The notes under the pieces are model-generated. The model had not been told where the DNA came from. It searched no databases and worked only from the letters and a program-made list of their open reading frames with translations. Position numbers and translations under genes: made by a program. Shown here piece after piece: positions 1 through 6,379 of a DNA stretch of 6,379 bases (positions within the stretch are counted from its first letter, which is position 1; every line of letters begins with the position of its first letter). Source of the stretch: Candidatus Methylomirabilota bacterium (GTDB lineage: Bacteria > Methylomirabilota > Methylomirabilia > Methylomirabilales > Methylomirabilaceae); the NCBI GenBank assembly GCA_016200385.1, contig JACQEV010000374.1, positions 1 through 6,379 of the forward strand, read 5' to 3'.

Positions 1-1147
1 CCCAACTGAAAAACTTGTTGCCATACTTGTTCAGCGTTCGCATGGCCTGTCTTTCCATAGGATAAACCAGGCGAGAGCCGTTGATGAATTCGCCGCGGCC
101 GTTGGCGATCGCCTCGTAGAACTTCTGGAGGTCCTCGGGCGGGGTCGTTAGGTCGGCGTCAAGGATGAGCAGGATGTCGCCAGAGGCAGCGGCGAACCCC
201 CGGCGCACCGCGTCGGCTTTCCCCCTGCCCTCTCTCTGCGGGATGAACTCGATGTCCTTGACTCCCGTGTATCGCTCGACCGCTTCATGGATTTTTTCGA
301 TAGTGCCGTCGGTTGAATTTCCATCTACGAAGATCAGCTCGATGTGTCGGCCCATCTCAGGCGTCCGCTCGAGGAGCGCCTCGATATTTCCTGCCTCATC
401 CCTGGTGGGGATGATGACCGAGGTGCTGTAGGTGCGCTTCTCGGCATCGTCGGTCATGACGATCTCCTTGGCCACCACGTATTGGGTGAGGCAAAGGGAC
501 CGAAAGAAAGGGAGCCTGGCGATAAAGGTGTTGACCAACCATGAGAGGCCCGGGATATTGACTGGCAGCAAGAGGCTCATGCCCCTTTTGACAACCTCGT
601 ATCCGTTCAGGTAGAGCATGTTCTCAATGTCGTCCAGCGACATCCAGTTCTGCTCACCCTCCGCCATCTTCAGGCCCAGTCGCTCGCCGGCCTTGAGGAT
701 CGGTTCCCACAGGTGGCTGAAGGACGTGATAATGACCCTGGTCCTCGGGGTCGTGAGCTTGCGAAGATTCTTGAACGCGAGTGATACATCGTGCAGCGAG
801 CCGACCACGTTGGACATGATCACATAATCGAAGGTCTTATCGGCCTTCAGGCTCTCGATGTCATCGACAGCGAACTCCAATTCAGGGTAATCTGCCTTGG
901 CCGCCTCGATCATCGATGGATTGGGGTCGATGCCCAGCCCGCGCGAGGGCCTCAGTCGGGCGAGTAGATCGCCGATCCCACACCCGACCTCAATGACGGA
1001 GCTCCCGGGCGGGACAACAAAGATGATGACCTTGAATAGGTCATCGTGGTAGGAGCGATTCTTGTGTTTCCAGCGCTTTCTCTCTCGGGCACTCTGGTCG
1101 GGTTCGGTGATCGCCTGCCCGATGCTGGCCGAGGATTGATCTAACAT
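1..1147 (-). CDS. Fused SAM-dependent methyltransferase / family 2 glycosyltransferase, 3' end cut off by the window edge
   Basis: The minus strand is open from ATG 1147 to base 1, giving 382 codons without a stop. Residues ~30-235 form a class I methyltransferase: the SAM-binding loop EVGCGIGD is at 53-60, the acidic residue closing strand 2 is D74 in GIDPNPSM, and FDYVIMSNVVGSLHD is at 106-120. A GT-A glycosyltransferase follows directly: VIIPTRDEAGN at 244-254, FVDGNSTDGT at 273-282, and the metal/nucleotide-sugar DXD motif as LILDADLT at 327-334. The read stops in NKYGNKFFSW, so the C-terminal end lies outside the window. The protein is expected to be cytoplasmic or membrane-associated, transferring a sugar from a nucleotide donor to a lipid or glycan acceptor; the methyl acceptor is unknown. 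The start choice is ATG 1147, with GAGAGG at 1159-1164 as a somewhat distant ribosome site (11 nt spacing). GTG 1174, which overlaps the stop of the upstream relic, would add nine residues. The domain calls are secure; the substrate is not. Confidence 0.93.
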   Translation of the reverse strand, partial: MLDQSSASIGQAITEPDQSARERKRWKHKNRSYHDDLFKVIIFVVPPGSSVIEVGCGIGDLLARLRPSRGLGIDPNPSMIEAAKADYPELEFAVDDIESLKADKTFDYVIMSNVVGSLHDVSLAFKNLRKLTTPRTRVIITSFSHLWEPILKAGERLGLKMAEGEQNWMSLDDIENMLYLNGYEVVKRGMSLLLPVNIPGLSWLVNTFIARLPFFRSLCLTQYVVAKEIVMTDDAEKRTYSTSVIIPTRDEAGNIEALLERTPEMGRHIELIFVDGNSTDGTIEKIHEAVERYTGVKDIEFIPQREGRGKADAVRRGFAAASGDILLILDADLTTPPEDLQKFYEAIANGRGEFINGSRLVYPMERQAMRTLNKYGNKFFSW

Positions 1148-1158
1148 TTTCAGAGCAG

Positions 1159-1164
1159 CCTCTC
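1159..1164 (-). promoter_or_regulatory. Possible ribosome binding site for the methyltransferase-GT2 gene
   Basis: On the minus strand GAGAGG ends 11 nt before ATG 1147. The spacing is longer than ideal, but no comparable purine run precedes the alternative GTG at 1174, so this site favours ATG 1147. Confidence 0.4.
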
Positions 1165-1170
1165 GTCTTC

Positions 1171-1441
1171 TCACGATTTCGGGCCCGTTCGAATGGGATG
1201 ACACTTGAGTTCCCGATAAAACCCGGCCAGTTCAACAAATGCGGCCACGATCACCCGCACTTGAGCGCCAGTCGGCTTGCCGAATCGGTGAGGGTAGTGG
1301 GGAACGGCAATTTCTCTTATTGCGAGACCAGCCCGGTGCGCCTTGACCAGGACATTCAAGAAAGCTGTTACCATCCCTTCGAGGTTCTTGTTCCTCATTG
1401 TAAACCGGGAAGAACGCTGACAAGCTGCTCAGAGGCCTCAC
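1171..1441 (-). pseudogene. Relic of a family 2 (dolichol-phosphate-mannose-synthase-like) glycosyltransferase, frameshifted and lacking its catalytic core
   Basis: The relic opens with GTG 1441. In that frame residues 1-18 read as a GT2 N-terminus, with SLSAFFPVYNEEQ at 6-18. The match then moves to another frame around 1385-1391, where NLEGMVTAFLNVL continues the usual GT2 first helix. One extra base there (CAAGAAC where CAGAAC or similar is expected) explains the shift. Immediately after this, near 1345-1351, the text jumps to what is normally the family C-terminus, VKAHRAGLAIREIAVPHYPH followed by RFGKPTGA, and runs to TGA at 1171-1173. The nucleotide-binding DG region and the DXD motif that should lie between are absent; judged from normal family layout, roughly 130-150 residues are missing. 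It cannot encode an active transferase. Its GTG overlaps the TGA of the upstream membrane-protein gene, as expected for a former operon member. A 75-residue product from ATG 1398 is possible but has no clear ribosome site. Confidence 0.85.
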
Positions 1442-3252
1442 CGGTCAAATCCTGGCCGCTGTGTGTTGACCATAGTGATCTCAAGAGGGGCTCCATGAGC
1501 GCGATTACCTGAGCCGCGGTCCAGCTTGATGACCATCATAGCTCCTGATAAGAACGCAATTCGGTCAGGTGGGTATCGGAGAACGGCGAACCCCCCCGAC
1601 AGATTTCGTGAGATCAGCGCCGCGATGAACTCATTGAACGGTCGATAATAATAGTCCCCTCTTGCAAGGTAGTCTACCGCGAAACGGCGGAGATTTACCA
1701 CGAGATAGTCAACACCGTACTTCCGGGCGAATGCGTCGATCTGCTCGGCAGAGGGGCCGTAATACGCGTCAAAGAGATCGTACGTCCTCTGCCTGATCTC
1801 TCCGTAATACGCCACATAGAACGGAAGCGACAGCTCATCGCTCACCAGCACCTTTCGACGGGCAAAGATAGGGACCCAATCCATATCGGTCGGATGGCCG
1901 GCTATTAGGGCATCCTTCGGAAGGGTGCTGAGGTAATCGGTCAACTGTGGGAATGGGTTTCTCAGAAGGGGAGTGGATCGTCGTCCAGGCCCTCTGTATA
2001 GGAGTATGAAGTAAGACAAGAGGATAACGGCCAGGATTGCAATGACCGCATGGGTACGCTGCGGGAAGCCCTTCCACTGTTTCAGCGCGCTCACCCAGCG
2101 GGAGACGCCGTCATGGAGGTGGGTGGACACGAAGATCATGAGGAAGAGGGGAATGCTGTTATGGGTATAACGACCTGGAAAGTAGAGCCGAAAGAGGAGG
2201 AAATGCGCCAGCAGGTAGATCGCCAGAGAGGCGATGGGTAGGTACACAACTTCCTGGGGAAGTGAAAGCCACCCTCTCCTTATGAGGGTGATGAGGAGTA
2301 CTGCGCTTATAGAGATGAGGACTGTGATCGACGCAATGTCGGATCTACGGATGATGCCGCTATTATCGAAAAGGAGAAACTTCGGCCAGCTCCCTCGAAA
2401 ATAGACCTCTCTTCCGCCCTTGTGGAACTCTGGCATTTTCAGGGCTTCCTCCTTCGTCACCATAGGCCCGATCCCCTTGTCACGGTAAAGGACGAAAGCC
2501 GGAGCGAGAGTCGCAAAAGCCAGGACGGTACCAAAAAGGACGGAGAGGACCGCTGGGCGGGTGAGCACCAGGCGACGGTTCCACAAATCCCAAAGGTTCA
2601 GTCCAAGAATCCCGAGACACAACGGTGCGATTGGAGGGTAGAAAAGGGGAGCCATGCCTACCATAGCCGTCACGATGAGATATTTTTTCTGAACCAGGTA
2701 GTAGAGGAAGGGGACGAGGAAAGGGAAATACAGGAAACGAGCATGGCCAGTGGGGACTGTTGCGTTTGTCGCCACGTCGATGAGGTAGAAGGAGACCAGC
2801 ATCACCGCGGCCAGATTATCTCTCAACAGGCTCCCCAGCCGAAACAGGTATAAAGCTGTCAAGGGAATCAGGATCAACGGTAAAACGCTTGAGAATCGCA
2901 CCGGATCGATGGCATAGCTGGCAAGGTAGTAGAGGGCTGCCAGCCCTCGAGGGGCATACTTTGGCGATGAGGCGAAGTCCGTCAGGAGATCGCCATGAAA
3001 CAAGGCGGGGTCTTGAAACCGCCGCATCCAGTACATGTTCATCCTCACATCGTCGTCGTTGATGATCTGCGAGTCGGTGAGGGCGGGAAGCTCACGAAGC
3101 AGGGTCACGAAGAACGCAATGAGCAAACAACCAAGCAGAATGGGAAGCCTGGCAGAAGGGCTGTTCACCTTCTTCGCCAGCAGAAATGTATCGTCGCCTT
3201 TTTTCTCTGCGGGAGGCAGCAGGGGGCCTTCGCTAGGATGGCAGATGCGCAT
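1438..3252 (-). CDS. Polytopic membrane protein with GT-C glycosyltransferase-like architecture, function unassigned
   Basis: The 604-residue protein has a short cytoplasmic N-terminus, a first membrane segment at ~36-54, and roughly ten or more further hydrophobic segments up to ~417. A soluble C-terminal part of about 180 residues (from ~425) follows. Just after the first membrane segment is an acidic cluster, INDDDVRMNMYW (64-75). Acidic residues in the first external loop are typical of GT-C enzymes, which take sugars from polyprenyl-phosphate donors at the periplasmic face. The tail carries AGHPTDMDW (~449) and YDLFDAYYG (~490) and is probably periplasmic. I do not recognise a named family, so this is a GT-C-like call from layout; a non-enzymatic membrane protein is possible. 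The start ATG 3252 overlaps the end of the GT9 gene by 20 nt and has no strong ribosome site, suggesting translational coupling. Its TGA (1438-1440) overlaps the GTG of the GT2 relic. Confidence 0.88.
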   Translation of the reverse strand: MRICHPSEGPLLPPAEKKGDDTFLLAKKVNSPSARLPILLGCLLIAFFVTLLRELPALTDSQIINDDDVRMNMYWMRRFQDPALFHGDLLTDFASSPKYAPRGLAALYYLASYAIDPVRFSSVLPLILIPLTALYLFRLGSLLRDNLAAVMLVSFYLIDVATNATVPTGHARFLYFPFLVPFLYYLVQKKYLIVTAMVGMAPLFYPPIAPLCLGILGLNLWDLWNRRLVLTRPAVLSVLFGTVLAFATLAPAFVLYRDKGIGPMVTKEEALKMPEFHKGGREVYFRGSWPKFLLFDNSGIIRRSDIASITVLISISAVLLITLIRRGWLSLPQEVVYLPIASLAIYLLAHFLLFRLYFPGRYTHNSIPLFLMIFVSTHLHDGVSRWVSALKQWKGFPQRTHAVIAILAVILLSYFILLYRGPGRRSTPLLRNPFPQLTDYLSTLPKDALIAGHPTDMDWVPIFARRKVLVSDELSLPFYVAYYGEIRQRTYDLFDAYYGPSAEQIDAFARKYGVDYLVVNLRRFAVDYLARGDYYYRPFNEFIAALISRNLSGGFAVLRYPPDRIAFLSGAMMVIKLDRGSGNRAHGAPLEITMVNTQRPGFDR

Positions 3253-4471
3253 GACTCGTCAACAGGATGCTGTTGACCGCGTGAAGGACCTCCGCGACCG
3301 AGATCGCCTGCATACACTGGTTATCGCGACACGGCGAGTGGCGGTGGTTGAACACATTGACGCAAGGGCTGCACGCCAGGCCCGCCCAGATCGTGGTGGC
3401 CCGAGGGTTCAACGGCCGGTACAGGGTTGGGCTCTCCGGGCCGAAGAGGGCGATGACATGGATGTCGGTCAACGTCGCGAAGTGGACAGGGCCGCTATCA
3501 TTCGTGACCAGGACATCGGAGAGGGCATACAGGACTAGCAGCTCGCGGAGTGTCGTCTCTCCGGCCAGGCAGAGCACACGGTCAGGATCGATTGCGGCGG
3601 TCAATGCTTTGGCCGCTTCACGCTCGGCGGAGGCGCCGGTTATGGCAAGGGTGACTTGGGGATGCTCGAGCAGGATGCGCCGACCGAGCTCGAGAAAACG
3701 ATCGCTTGGCCAACGGCGCAGCGGAAGGAGGTCGCTCGCATTGGGATTCAGGAGAACAATGGGCCGGCGCACGTCCCGCTGCGCAAGGCGGCGGAGCCTC
3801 TGGCGCATCTGTTCTTGCTCCTCCTGAGTTGGGCGGAATGGGGGAGGACGATGGTCCGCCTCGGCCAGCCGACGCTTGAGCATAGGAACCTCGCCAGGGG
3901 GCGCGTTGAGCGCCTCAACCAGGGATAGGAACGTCAGGCTGGTGTGGAGGTAGAAGTTGTATGTCAGCTCATGCGTCAATAGGCGACCGCGGTAGGGCCC
4001 CTCTGTGGTAAAGCGGTGGAACCCTACCCGTCGTTTTGCTCCGGCGAGGAAGGCGAGAATTGCCGGCGCCCTCGCGAACCCCTCCATGTCGATCGTCGTG
4101 TCGATGCCGGCCTTCCGGACGCGCCGGAGGACTCGGAGCGCATCCATGAGAAACCCCAACAACGTGTCATCGCGCAGGGTGAAGATATTCTCGGGTCGGA
4201 AGTAGCCCAGGAGATCGAGGATCGGCCGGTTGCTGTCAAAGACCAGGATATAGATGCTGTCCTGGCCGACGAGCTTGCTGGCCGCCTCGAACGCCCGACA
4301 GGCCAAAACGGTCGAGCCCTGTTCGATCAGCTTGATGAACAGGATCTTGCGCGGCGGCTCATCTGTCGGCCGGTGCTGCAAGGCCCTCCCCACACTGCAG
4401 ATCAGACTCAGGAGCCAGCAGATCGGCTGGCCGATCCATCGGTCGATCTTTCGAATCAGATCAGTGCCCAT
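3233..4471 (-). CDS. Glycosyltransferase family 9 protein (ADP-heptose:LPS heptosyltransferase-like)
   Basis: This 412-residue protein has the two-lobed GT-B layout of the heptosyltransferase family. The N-terminal lobe begins with KILFIKLIEQGSTVLACRAF (42-61) and contains DMEGFARAPAI (128-138), followed by a GAKRRVGFHR segment. The C-terminal nucleotide-sugar lobe shows LLNPNASD (240-247), RRWPSDRF, and the family signature TNDSGPVHFA (323-332) followed by ALFGPESPTLYRP. The enzyme is expected at the cytoplasmic face of the inner membrane, adding a heptose or related sugar to a lipid-linked core; the donor cannot be read from sequence. A hydrophobic stretch at ~16-28 could help membrane attachment. 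Near the end four cysteines, C367, C370, C381 and C386, form CX2C-X10-CX4C; similar cysteine groups occur in part of this family. ATG 4471 is supported by AGGGGA 6 nt upstream. The TAG at 3233-3235 lies inside the next gene. Confidence 0.95.
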   Translation of the reverse strand: MGTDLIRKIDRWIGQPICWLLSLICSVGRALQHRPTDEPPRKILFIKLIEQGSTVLACRAFEAASKLVGQDSIYILVFDSNRPILDLLGYFRPENIFTLRDDTLLGFLMDALRVLRRVRKAGIDTTIDMEGFARAPAILAFLAGAKRRVGFHRFTTEGPYRGRLLTHELTYNFYLHTSLTFLSLVEALNAPPGEVPMLKRRLAEADHRPPPFRPTQEEQEQMRQRLRRLAQRDVRRPIVLLNPNASDLLPLRRWPSDRFLELGRRILLEHPQVTLAITGASAEREAAKALTAAIDPDRVLCLAGETTLRELLVLYALSDVLVTNDSGPVHFATLTDIHVIALFGPESPTLYRPLNPRATTIWAGLACSPCVNVFNHRHSPCRDNQCMQAISVAEVLHAVNSILLTSHAHLPS

Positions 4472-4636
4472 GAGTCATCCCCTGACGCTTAAGCAGACCT
4501 CCGTGTGGCTCATCAACTCTTCAGTTCATCGCCAACACACACCGCCCGACTTGGTTTATAGACCTGTTGCGCTGACGGGCTTGTGAGTCCGATAGCCTGT
4601 TCGGACGCTTGTGCCCCATCTTGCTCGAGGGTTCTG
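4472..4636. other. Non-coding stretch upstream of the GT9 gene
   Basis: I find no supported gene here. Small open frames on both strands have no family-like content. The only regular structure is a perfect 6-bp inverted repeat, GTCCGA (4587-4592) and TCGGAC (4601-4606) with an 8-nt loop; it lacks a T-tract, so I do not call it a terminator. A TATAAA on the minus strand (about 4556-4561) lacks a recognisable -35 partner. The leader probably holds the 3' debris of the neighbouring membrane-protein relic and perhaps the promoter or leader of the GT9 gene. Confidence 0.5.
4478..4483 (-). promoter_or_regulatory. Ribosome binding site for the GT9 gene
   Basis: On the minus strand AGGGGA lies 6 nt before ATG 4471, a good position and sequence. 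It decides this start over the out-of-frame ATG at 4478. Confidence 0.7.
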
Positions 4637-4909
4637 TCATTCGTGGCGCAACATCGCCCGATGAGTATAAACGTCCTCTGTGGAGGACGCAAGAGGAGGC
4701 AAAGGGAGACATAAGGGCAGTTCCCCATGAAGGAGCGAGTCCCGGTACTGCCCCCTTGCGAGATAGGCATAACGCAGACTTTCCGAGAGCGGGTCTCCAG
4801 TGAACTTGTCGGACAATAGGACCGGGGCAAAAGGGATGCCACTAACCAAGGTCAGCGCCAGGAGGGGAGCGCCGCACCTGATCGGCAGGGACGACATAGG
4901 CTTGCTCAC
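4637..4909 (-). pseudogene. N-terminal relic of a YfhO-like multi-membrane protein
   Basis: A 90-codon frame starts at GTG 4909 (ATG 4897 is also in frame). It contains one hydrophobic segment (~14-32, PLLALTLVSGIPFAPVLL), then ARGQYRDSLLHGELPL at 51-66. This resembles the start of YfhO-type and related large membrane proteins, where a first membrane helix ending in a PVL-type motif precedes a periplasmic loop with RxxLxxGxLPLWNP. At the point where tryptophan is expected the frame reads TGT (4709-4711, C67). Restoring one G (TGG TCT CCC) gives ELPLWSPFAS in the next frame, so a one-base deletion is the likely cause. Beyond that no frame keeps family-like sequence, and the remaining several hundred residues of such a protein are missing. 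The family assignment rests on about 50 residues and is moderate; a short unknown membrane protein is the alternative. Confidence 0.55.
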
Positions 4910-4958
4910 GCTGGTGCTTTTGAATTGACTTTCACCTTCGGCCTCCGGGTTACGTGCC

Positions 4959-6371
4959 TCACGAGCGTCGGGCTGCGGCTTCGGCCATGGCCATTCTGGC
5001 GACTCGCGCCCCTAACCGGATGCAGTGGCTCATATTCCGGTCCTCAGGGTACACCTGGGTCATGTCCGCGAGCCAGATTCGTCCCAGCGGCCGGCATTGA
5101 GCTAGGCGGGCAGCCAGCCGCCCGTGACCGCGACGATATATAGGAGTCGCAATGCCTGCACGGATGAGGCGCATGTTCACAACCGACTTCGGTTTCCATC
5201 GATTGTACATTCGAGATAAGGAATCCGAATGAATCGCGAATATATCGTTCAGCTTTGCTCGAAGCCACGGGTGACCCTGGGGCAAGTAGTTTGCCACGTA
5301 CACGACATGGGTGGCGCCGTAATCCTCGATTGGGACCAAGTTGGTATGCTCGATGACCACGCCCATACTAAGTTCTGGATCCAGCACATTGGTCCAATAG
5401 TAGTCAGTGAGGCGCTCGTTGAGGCGCAGGATCAGGCAAACGGCCGCCATATACTCGACGGACCGCAATTCATTCAACAAATCTGGATCCGCGCCCTTCA
5501 CGAGGCCCGCCAGGATGGTCAAAGGGATCGTCGAGATAACCCAGTCGTACTCGAAGACGCCGCGAGCCGTCCGAACGCTCACGGAGCTGAAGTCATTTAG
5601 CCAGACTTCCTGTACGGTTTCGCCGTTTCGAAGCTCGCAGTTGGCCCGGCCCGCCAGGCAATCAACCACCCGATCAATGAGCCGCTGGAATCCGCCTCGC
5701 AGGTACCCGATGGGGAGGCGGCCCATCGGATCGGAGTTCGAGCCTCTGCGTGCCACAATCCGTCCCCAGAGGAAGGCCGCAGGGGCATCTTGGCCCTGCC
5801 GCCCGAATTTCGCGGCGAGGAGCGGAGACCAGAAATTTCTGTACCCATTCTCCGCCCCTGCCTCCTTGTAGAACTCGCCACAAGTGAGCGAGTCGAGGTG
5901 TCGCCAATCTCGCGCAGACTGGAGCCTGTAGGAGGCGTAAGCGAATCGCAGGCGGTCGGCAACGGATCCAATGGGTCGGCAGCGGAGGATGTCCCATGGT
6001 CTTTGCAATGCCCATTCCCGACCATGAGCGAAGATGCATGACTTGTCTGCATGCCACTCCAGCCGATGCGCCAGGCCCATGCGGTGAATCAGAGCGATTA
6101 TGTCGGTGTCGGATCGGAAAATGTGGTGGTAAAATTTATCGAGGAACACCCCCGACTGATCGCCGAGCGGGAAGCCGCTGGCAAGCCCCCCGAACACCCC
6201 ACTCCTCTCGTAGATGGTGACCGCGTGCCCTTGTTCAGCCAGTTCCCACGCAGCGGCCAAGCCGGCCGCGCCTCCCCCGAGCACCGCAAACCGCGCCGGT
6301 CCAGCCCTTATCGCGCTAACTCCGGTCGCCCCGCAACCTGCTTGGGAATTTCCTAAACGCTGGGCTCTCAT
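4959..6371 (-). CDS. FAD-dependent oxidoreductase, protoporphyrinogen-oxidase / UDP-galactopyranose-mutase-like superfamily
   Basis: The 470-residue protein starts its fold with an ADP-binding Rossmann motif, FAVLGGGAAGLAAAWELAEQ (28-47), the acidic strand end IYERSG (53-58) and FGGLASG (60-66), as in amine-oxidase-type flavoproteins. FHHIF-like FYHHIF near 80 and the C-terminal IWLADMTQVYPEDRN (432-446) followed by an amphipathic helix complete the usual FAD-binding frame. The middle contains GYLRGGFQRLIDR and EYDWVISTIP, also typical of the group. Homologues often sit in polysaccharide or glycolipid clusters, where a role on a sugar nucleotide or lipid carrier is presumed; haem synthesis is unlikely in this context. 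About 25 residues rich in Gly, Ala and Arg precede the Rossmann strand, which is unusual. ATG 6371 is the only ATG before it, but the frame remains open to the window edge, so the true start may lie beyond. The TGA is at 4959-4961. The fold is secure, the reaction unknown. Confidence 0.92.
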   Translation of the reverse strand: MRAQRLGNSQAGCGATGVSAIRAGPARFAVLGGGAAGLAAAWELAEQGHAVTIYERSGVFGGLASGFPLGDQSGVFLDKFYHHIFRSDTDIIALIHRMGLAHRLEWHADKSCIFAHGREWALQRPWDILRCRPIGSVADRLRFAYASYRLQSARDWRHLDSLTCGEFYKEAGAENGYRNFWSPLLAAKFGRQGQDAPAAFLWGRIVARRGSNSDPMGRLPIGYLRGGFQRLIDRVVDCLAGRANCELRNGETVQEVWLNDFSSVSVRTARGVFEYDWVISTIPLTILAGLVKGADPDLLNELRSVEYMAAVCLILRLNERLTDYYWTNVLDPELSMGVVIEHTNLVPIEDYGATHVVYVANYLPQGHPWLRAKLNDIFAIHSDSLSRMYNRWKPKSVVNMRLIRAGIATPIYRRGHGRLAARLAQCRPLGRIWLADMTQVYPEDRNMSHCIRLGARVARMAMAEAAARRS

Positions 6372-6379
6372 CCCCCGAG

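Noticed and set aside
1385..1391. Programmed frameshift in the GT2 relic
   Set aside because: There is no slippery heptamer, and a restored frame would still lack the catalytic core, so decay is the simpler reading.
2422..2853. 143-codon plus-strand open frame
   Set aside because: It is antisense to membrane segments of the GT-C-like protein; its strongly charged composition is what reversed hydrophobic codons produce.
3035..3538. 167-codon plus-strand open frame
   Set aside because: It spans the overlap of two well-supported minus-strand genes and shows no family features; it is a shadow frame.
4016..4492. 158-codon plus-strand open frame
   Set aside because: It lies antisense to the N-terminal half of the GT9 gene, is rich in Arg/Asp/Glu/Pro as expected from a mirrored GC-rich gene, and has no domain-like motif.
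4587..4606. Inverted repeat GTCCGA / TCGGAC as a possible terminator
   Set aside because: The stem is only 6 bp with an 8-nt loop and no following T-run on either strand, so it is within chance expectation.
4513..4842. 109-codon minus-strand frame overlapping the YfhO-like relic
   Set aside because: It lacks hydrophobic or family-like content, while the overlapping frame from GTG 4909 carries the recognisable membrane-protein start.
1..6379. CRISPR array, insertion sequence, tRNA or phage attachment site
   Set aside because: I saw no regularly spaced repeats, transposase-like frames, terminal inverted repeats or tRNA-like cloverleaf on reading both strands.

Overview
The window is one stretch of a cell-envelope glycan or glycolipid locus, with every recognisable gene on the minus strand. 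Base composition is moderately GC-rich. The heptosyltransferase-type GT9 protein and the lipid-linked-glycan style proteins suggest a Gram-negative-like bacterium. The window has no rRNA, tRNA or lineage-specific marker, so I cannot name the phylum; an environmental lineage of the NC10, Nitrospirota or Desulfobacterota kind would fit but is only a guess.

In transcription order (right to left) the layout is as follows. (1) An FAD/NAD(P)-binding oxidoreductase of the protoporphyrinogen-oxidase/UDP-galactopyranose-mutase-like superfamily lies at 4959-6371. (2) A gap of about 490 bp contains the broken N-terminal end of a YfhO-like polytopic membrane protein, at about 4637-4909. (3) A glycosyltransferase family 9 protein lies at 3233-4471. 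(4) A large GT-C-like polytopic membrane protein lies at 1438-3252 and overlaps the GT9 gene by 20 nt. (5) A gap of 290 bp contains a collapsed family-2 glycosyltransferase (1171-1441): its first ~30 and last ~55 residues are recognisable, but the catalytic middle is gone and the frame shifts near the front. (6) A fused methyltransferase-GT2 protein starts at about 1147 and runs off the left edge without a stop codon.

The intact genes look like parts of one pathway. Cytoplasmic GT9 and GT2 enzymes would add sugars, the methyltransferase domain may modify the product or acceptor, the multi-membrane protein would transfer or handle a lipid-linked sugar at the periplasmic face, and the flavoprotein would carry out a redox or isomerisation step on a sugar or lipid carrier. 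This is inferred from families and context; no substrate can be read from the sequence.

I see no CRISPR array, insertion sequence, RNA gene, convincing terminator or unknown defence-like system. The most notable signals are the two gene relics, which show that this glycan locus is losing parts, and the methyltransferase-GT2 fusion.
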